From Lineus longissimus (lineage: Eukaryota > Nemertea > Pilidiophora > Heteronemertea > Lineidae), in contig NC_088314.1 of the NCBI RefSeq assembly GCF_910592395.1, positions 9,362,001 to 9,426,000 of the forward strand: 64,000 bases of DNA, in the 5' to 3' direction. Both the position numbers and the translations under genes were made by a program. This document shows, in pieces, positions 60,340 to 64,000 of the stretch (within the stretch, counting starts at the first letter, position 1; every line of letters begins with the position of its first letter). The notes below the pieces were generated by a model. That model ran no database searches. It saw only the letters and a program-made list of their open reading frames with translations, and had not been told where the DNA came from.

Positions 60340-60679
60340 GTAAGGTTTTTTTTCGATAGCATTTTTGACCGGTTCTTGAGACCATTTCGATGTACTATTA
60401 TATTGATGCCAAAAGTCTTTACGGGTTCATTGTCGCCGCGATACTCTTCGGGAGTTTACCGAGTACGGCCCCGTGTACGGCCCACATTTTTGAATCGTAT
60501 ACAGTGGAAGTTCCCGTCCTTTTGTAAAATATACATTGGTCGCCAATATTCGATTTCTGACAATAGCATTGGAGAAGGAACCAAAAAGTGTCATTTCACC
60601 TTCTGCTATATCTAAAGTTAAGTCCATCCGTCCAGTTCCCTTCAAAAAGCAATTACCTCTCAGTGATTAGCATAAGAGA

Positions 60680-63600
60680 ACCGCGCCTTTGAAGATCAAT
60701 GAATTGATTCTCACTCATCTTTCTCATCACCGCTTTGCCTTGGTAATTGCAATTCTTCATTAAGAGAAGATAATTGCTTCTCTTTACTTACCGATATCAC
60801 AGTTGATGAACGAGATGTCGCTTTGGCATGACAAAGTTTGGGGTTTATAGTACGATATCATCAACGGTAAAGGTTATCATCCGACTTGACTCTTTTTATC
60901 CCTGGCTGATGAGATACTCAATTAGCGAAGCAAACTGTGTATTTCCGACTCGTGCCCAATTTATACACCTGCACGGGTGGAGTTCAGCACGTAAGGCAGA
61001 GGGACTTGTCTTGTTTCAACTGGACAGTTGGGATCCCACCGGGTGCCTCATGATGACCGCAGGTGAGAGGCCCTTGCCACTACACAACCGCGATTCCTTA
61101 AAAAGAGGCAAGGGACGGGTGGTGGTGAAACCTTTGCAGCGTCTGTGTCCCAATACCAACGACATGAGGTGTTACTTCATCTATTCCGAAAGTCTGAATA
61201 TAACCTTATTTCACCCGAGTGTTCGCTCAATAAGAATGCTTTCAAGAAAAACACAAATTAATGTTATGCAGCTTTAGGAGACAGTTCTCACTCATCTCAA
61301 TCTTTGTAATCCCAATCATTCGTTGAAGCAAGTATGGACTAAACTATACTTGATTTAAGGGCACTATAGGCAGGAGCTCTGGGGTCAAATTGGTGATCTT
61401 CAGGTGACCAATATAAAAAAGTACGTAGTCTGTTCGCATTTTTGCTAATATGCACAGTAAGGGGACTTGGTCGTGTTTGATTTATCTATAAATGTATCCC
61501 TCGTACAAGCGTGAATAGTTTCGATGTACTGTTCGACGGCCGCCGCGGGAAAGACCCCTATCGGCAACTCCGTGTAACTTTATATCTGATCTACTTGACA
61601 GCTTCCTAAAGACAATAATAGACCCCCTTTAAGAGAAGATAACTAATTTCTTTACGTACCAATAGCAAAGCTGGTGCAATGTGATTGGATGTCGCTTGCT
61701 TTTGCAAAAAAAACTTTATTAGATCTCTTCACATGCTCGTTGTAAATTATCTGAGAGTGCCGGAGTAGTGATTCGGAAATGTTTCCACCACCGCAGGCAA
61801 CACGTCCGTCACGTAACGTCCTCTTGCCTGATTTTTGCTTATACATCTCATCAGCTTTTTATGGACTTGTTTTCACTAAATCAATGTTTTTTTGTCAGAG
61901 GCTCAGTTACAGAAGCGGCACTATGTTCAGCACTGCTTCAATAGCGAGTTGAATGGACAGAGACCCTGAACAGTCTCTTGATCTCAAGGAACTACTTTGT
62001 TTCTCGCAAGATCAAGGGCGTAATCATGAGTGGCTATATTGGTTTTCTTTAAGGCACTCTTAGAAATAAAGGTTTTTTGAAAAGACTGTTTTTTCGGCCA
62101 ACAAAAAGAATCACAAAACCAACGGTTTTCCTCTTCACCGAAAAACCGCGAAAGGGTGCATATGTGTATTGGCCGAAAAACCATAAAAAGTTTTTCAAAA
62201 AGCTAAAAAACCAATGGTGCCATTTCGTATTCCGATAAAGAGGTTATAATGAATTCTGTGGTTTTTAAACGCTTCATGTGCGGTTTGAACTCCGTCGCTA
62301 CGCACTTCAGGAATTGCACTTAATTTTATTTTTCCAAATTCTGTCAGTTTTAACATGACAGATGCATGCAGTCCAATCGATCTTCATCAAGATATTATTG
62401 ATTAACCTTGTTTTACTCGACATGCTAAACCCAGACTCTGAAATCCCTATCGTTCGTCGTAAGAAGATCAGAGATGTGTAATTGCTTCGCTTTTATTTAC
62501 CTACCAAACATGCCAAAGCTGGCTCAACGTGATCTGGATTTTTCAAGAAGGGTAGCCCGGGAAAACATTTAACCATCTCATCTCACAGACCGTTTTGTGG
62601 AATATCAGGATTGAGGAGCTGGTACAGGCACGTAGCTATAGCTTTTATGGCCATGGGGGACGGGGGGGGGGGGGGGCTAAAAACTTCTCATGCTGCTTGT
62701 ATAAAATGGCTAAAGATATATTCAATCAGAAATATTTTTGCTAGCAGCTTGTATGTGTCAGCGTTTTTTTACAAACAATGCAGGCTATCCAGTGCCCCCA
62801 CAAAGTTCTTTCACATCCTCCGATCCTGTTCCAATGTCCCGCCACCCTGCCGCCTGAGATAATTCTCAACACAACATCAAGTTTACTCCATCTCTCTTTC
62901 ATTGGGAACGCTATTACAGAACAGCCTTTAAAGACAGGCTCACACTCATTTTCGTCATAGGAGCTTAGTCTTTGGAATCCCATTCCCTCATGATAAGAAC
63001 ATGATTGCTTCGCCTACCAAAGCGGCGACTCAAAGAGAGGTGTCGCATTTGCTGGAAGGATGGTTCCGGAGTGCGTTTGATCCTCTTCTTACCTGCTGCT
63101 TCGAAAGTGGTGCCAATGGAAACTGGAATTCTTCTACTATTAGCTAAACGTATCAACCAGTGATCTTTACAAGCAATGAAGGCTCTTCGCAAACACTGTT
63201 CTTTTACGATATCTGGCTCAACGAGGTATCGCCTTTTGCTGGAAGGGCAGTTTTAGAGAGCGTTTCATCTTCTTCTTATACTGCTAATTTAAACAGTACC
63301 AAGGGTGGTTTTTTTTCACAACTGAATACATGTCTGCACCAGAATGAAGGCTCATTACCCAAAATGTTGTTTTACCTTCTTTGATATTATATGTGGTGCC
63401 TTTTTCCCCCATGCTACATCCAATAAGTTCTTTATACGAGCCGGGCTTATTCGGGCTGTATACTCTCACTAAGAAAGCTCTAAAGAATCAAGTCTCCTAT
63501 GAGAGAAGACGGAGTATAATCAGCCAGGCATTCACTTCTTGAGCGCCACAGGTAGATATTCTCGTGCATCATACAGCCTTGTGCATTATGCATTATTAGG

Positions 63601-63760
63601 CTATTTGATTGAGTCAGACGTTGCCACCTGACATCGATTCCCTGCCTTCAAAACAGGATCTTATTCCACTTCGTCATCAAAACCAAGGCTTTGAAATCCC
63701 AATACTTCGTCATAAAATTGGTTCTTACCAAAGCGACTTTGATGCCGTTTAATATTCAAA
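60680..63760. repeat. Widely spaced degenerate repeats
   Basis: Five separated stretches (about 60700-60835, 61625-61705, 62425-62535, 62965-63045, 63680-63750) share parts of a common series: GAAATCCCAAT followed by TTCGTC, AAGAAGAT, ATTGCTTCGCT, TTACCTACCAA and AAAGC(T/G)(G)G. A second pair, 63041-63105 and 63222-63285, shares TCGC(A/C)TTTTGCTGGAAGG and TCTTCTTA. No gene was recognised. Confidence 0.4.
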
Positions 63761-63876
63761 ATAGAGGCAGTCTCAGGAAGCTTTAGGCAAGGTTAGGAAT
63801 CCTTCCACAACGACTAACTATACGTGTACACGTAATTTACGAGTCGCACCTCTTTCTTTTACTGTTTAAAGTTTAA

Positions 63877-64000
63877 AAGGACTACGGTACGCCATTCATA
63901 TTCACTCTGGGGCAAGGAAACGAGAAATACAAGCCGAAGTGCAGTTATCCTGCCTGGAAATCTGCTGAAACTTTGTATTTATAGTATTCGTATATCTGTC
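63877..64000 (+). repeat. TTAA-type MITE family, copy cut by the window end
   Basis: Preceded by TTAA (63873-63876). AGGACTACGGTACGCCATTC and then GAAACTTTGTATTTATAGTA match the + copies at 5480 and 21112. Confidence 0.6.

Noticed and set aside
60828-61277. 149-codon open frame on +
   Set aside because: No recognisable motif or family resemblance, and the composition looks non-coding; the surroundings are degenerate repeats.
1-64000. tRNA, rRNA, CRISPR or viral genes
   Set aside because: Short GTTCGA-type motifs (for example near 28435 and 19420) do not fold into tRNA arms, and no rRNA, CRISPR or viral coding sequence was recognised.

Overview
The window is nuclear DNA of a non-vertebrate animal, probably a marine invertebrate. 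It shows spliced genes with GT-AG introns of 0.1 to 5 kb, intact metazoan protein families, a CR1/L2-type retrotransposon tail, and many small inverted-repeat transposons. Several repeats look like those common in marine invertebrate genomes, but the phylum cannot be fixed from the sequence. No bacterial, viral or organellar genes were seen.

Five genes are supported. (1) The last seven coding exons of 5-aminolevulinate synthase, + strand, 1543-6038; its 5' part lies before the window. (2) A ten-exon RING-between-RING (RBR) E3 ubiquitin ligase of 1033 aa, + strand, 15147-22990. (3) An eleven-exon membrane-anchored ZZ zinc finger/EF-hand protein of 444 aa, - strand, 28918-39871. (4) A single-exon fatty acid amide hydrolase (FAAH) of 598 aa, + strand, 32291-34087, nested antisense inside a large intron of gene 3. 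(5) An MDM1-like centriolar/microtubule protein of about 780-790 aa, - strand, 44953-54247. For every gene the reading phases were checked across all junctions, and the summed coding length is a multiple of three for genes 2, 3 and 5.

Layout: 1-6.1 kb ALAS 3' half, with a 1.02 kb Mutator-like element in one intron; 6.1-15.1 kb gene-free, with MITEs including one nested in another; 15.1-23 kb RBR gene; 24.4-28.0 kb a 95-bp tandem array; 28.9-39.9 kb the ZZ/EF-hand gene with the nested FAAH gene, a foldback-type element, a 39-bp minisatellite and a triplicated exon end; 40-44.9 kb gene-free with several MITEs; 45-54.2 kb MDM1; 54.3-64 kb without a recognisable gene, holding degenerate tandem repeats.

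The genes do not form an operon or shared pathway. The most interesting points are: two MDM1 exons that code alternative versions of the same first SEY-repeat and have splice phases that forbid using both; the intact intronless FAAH inside another gene's intron; the foldback element with minisatellite arms; the triplicated exon end carrying three splice donors; and two independent cases of one MITE inserted in another of the same host family.
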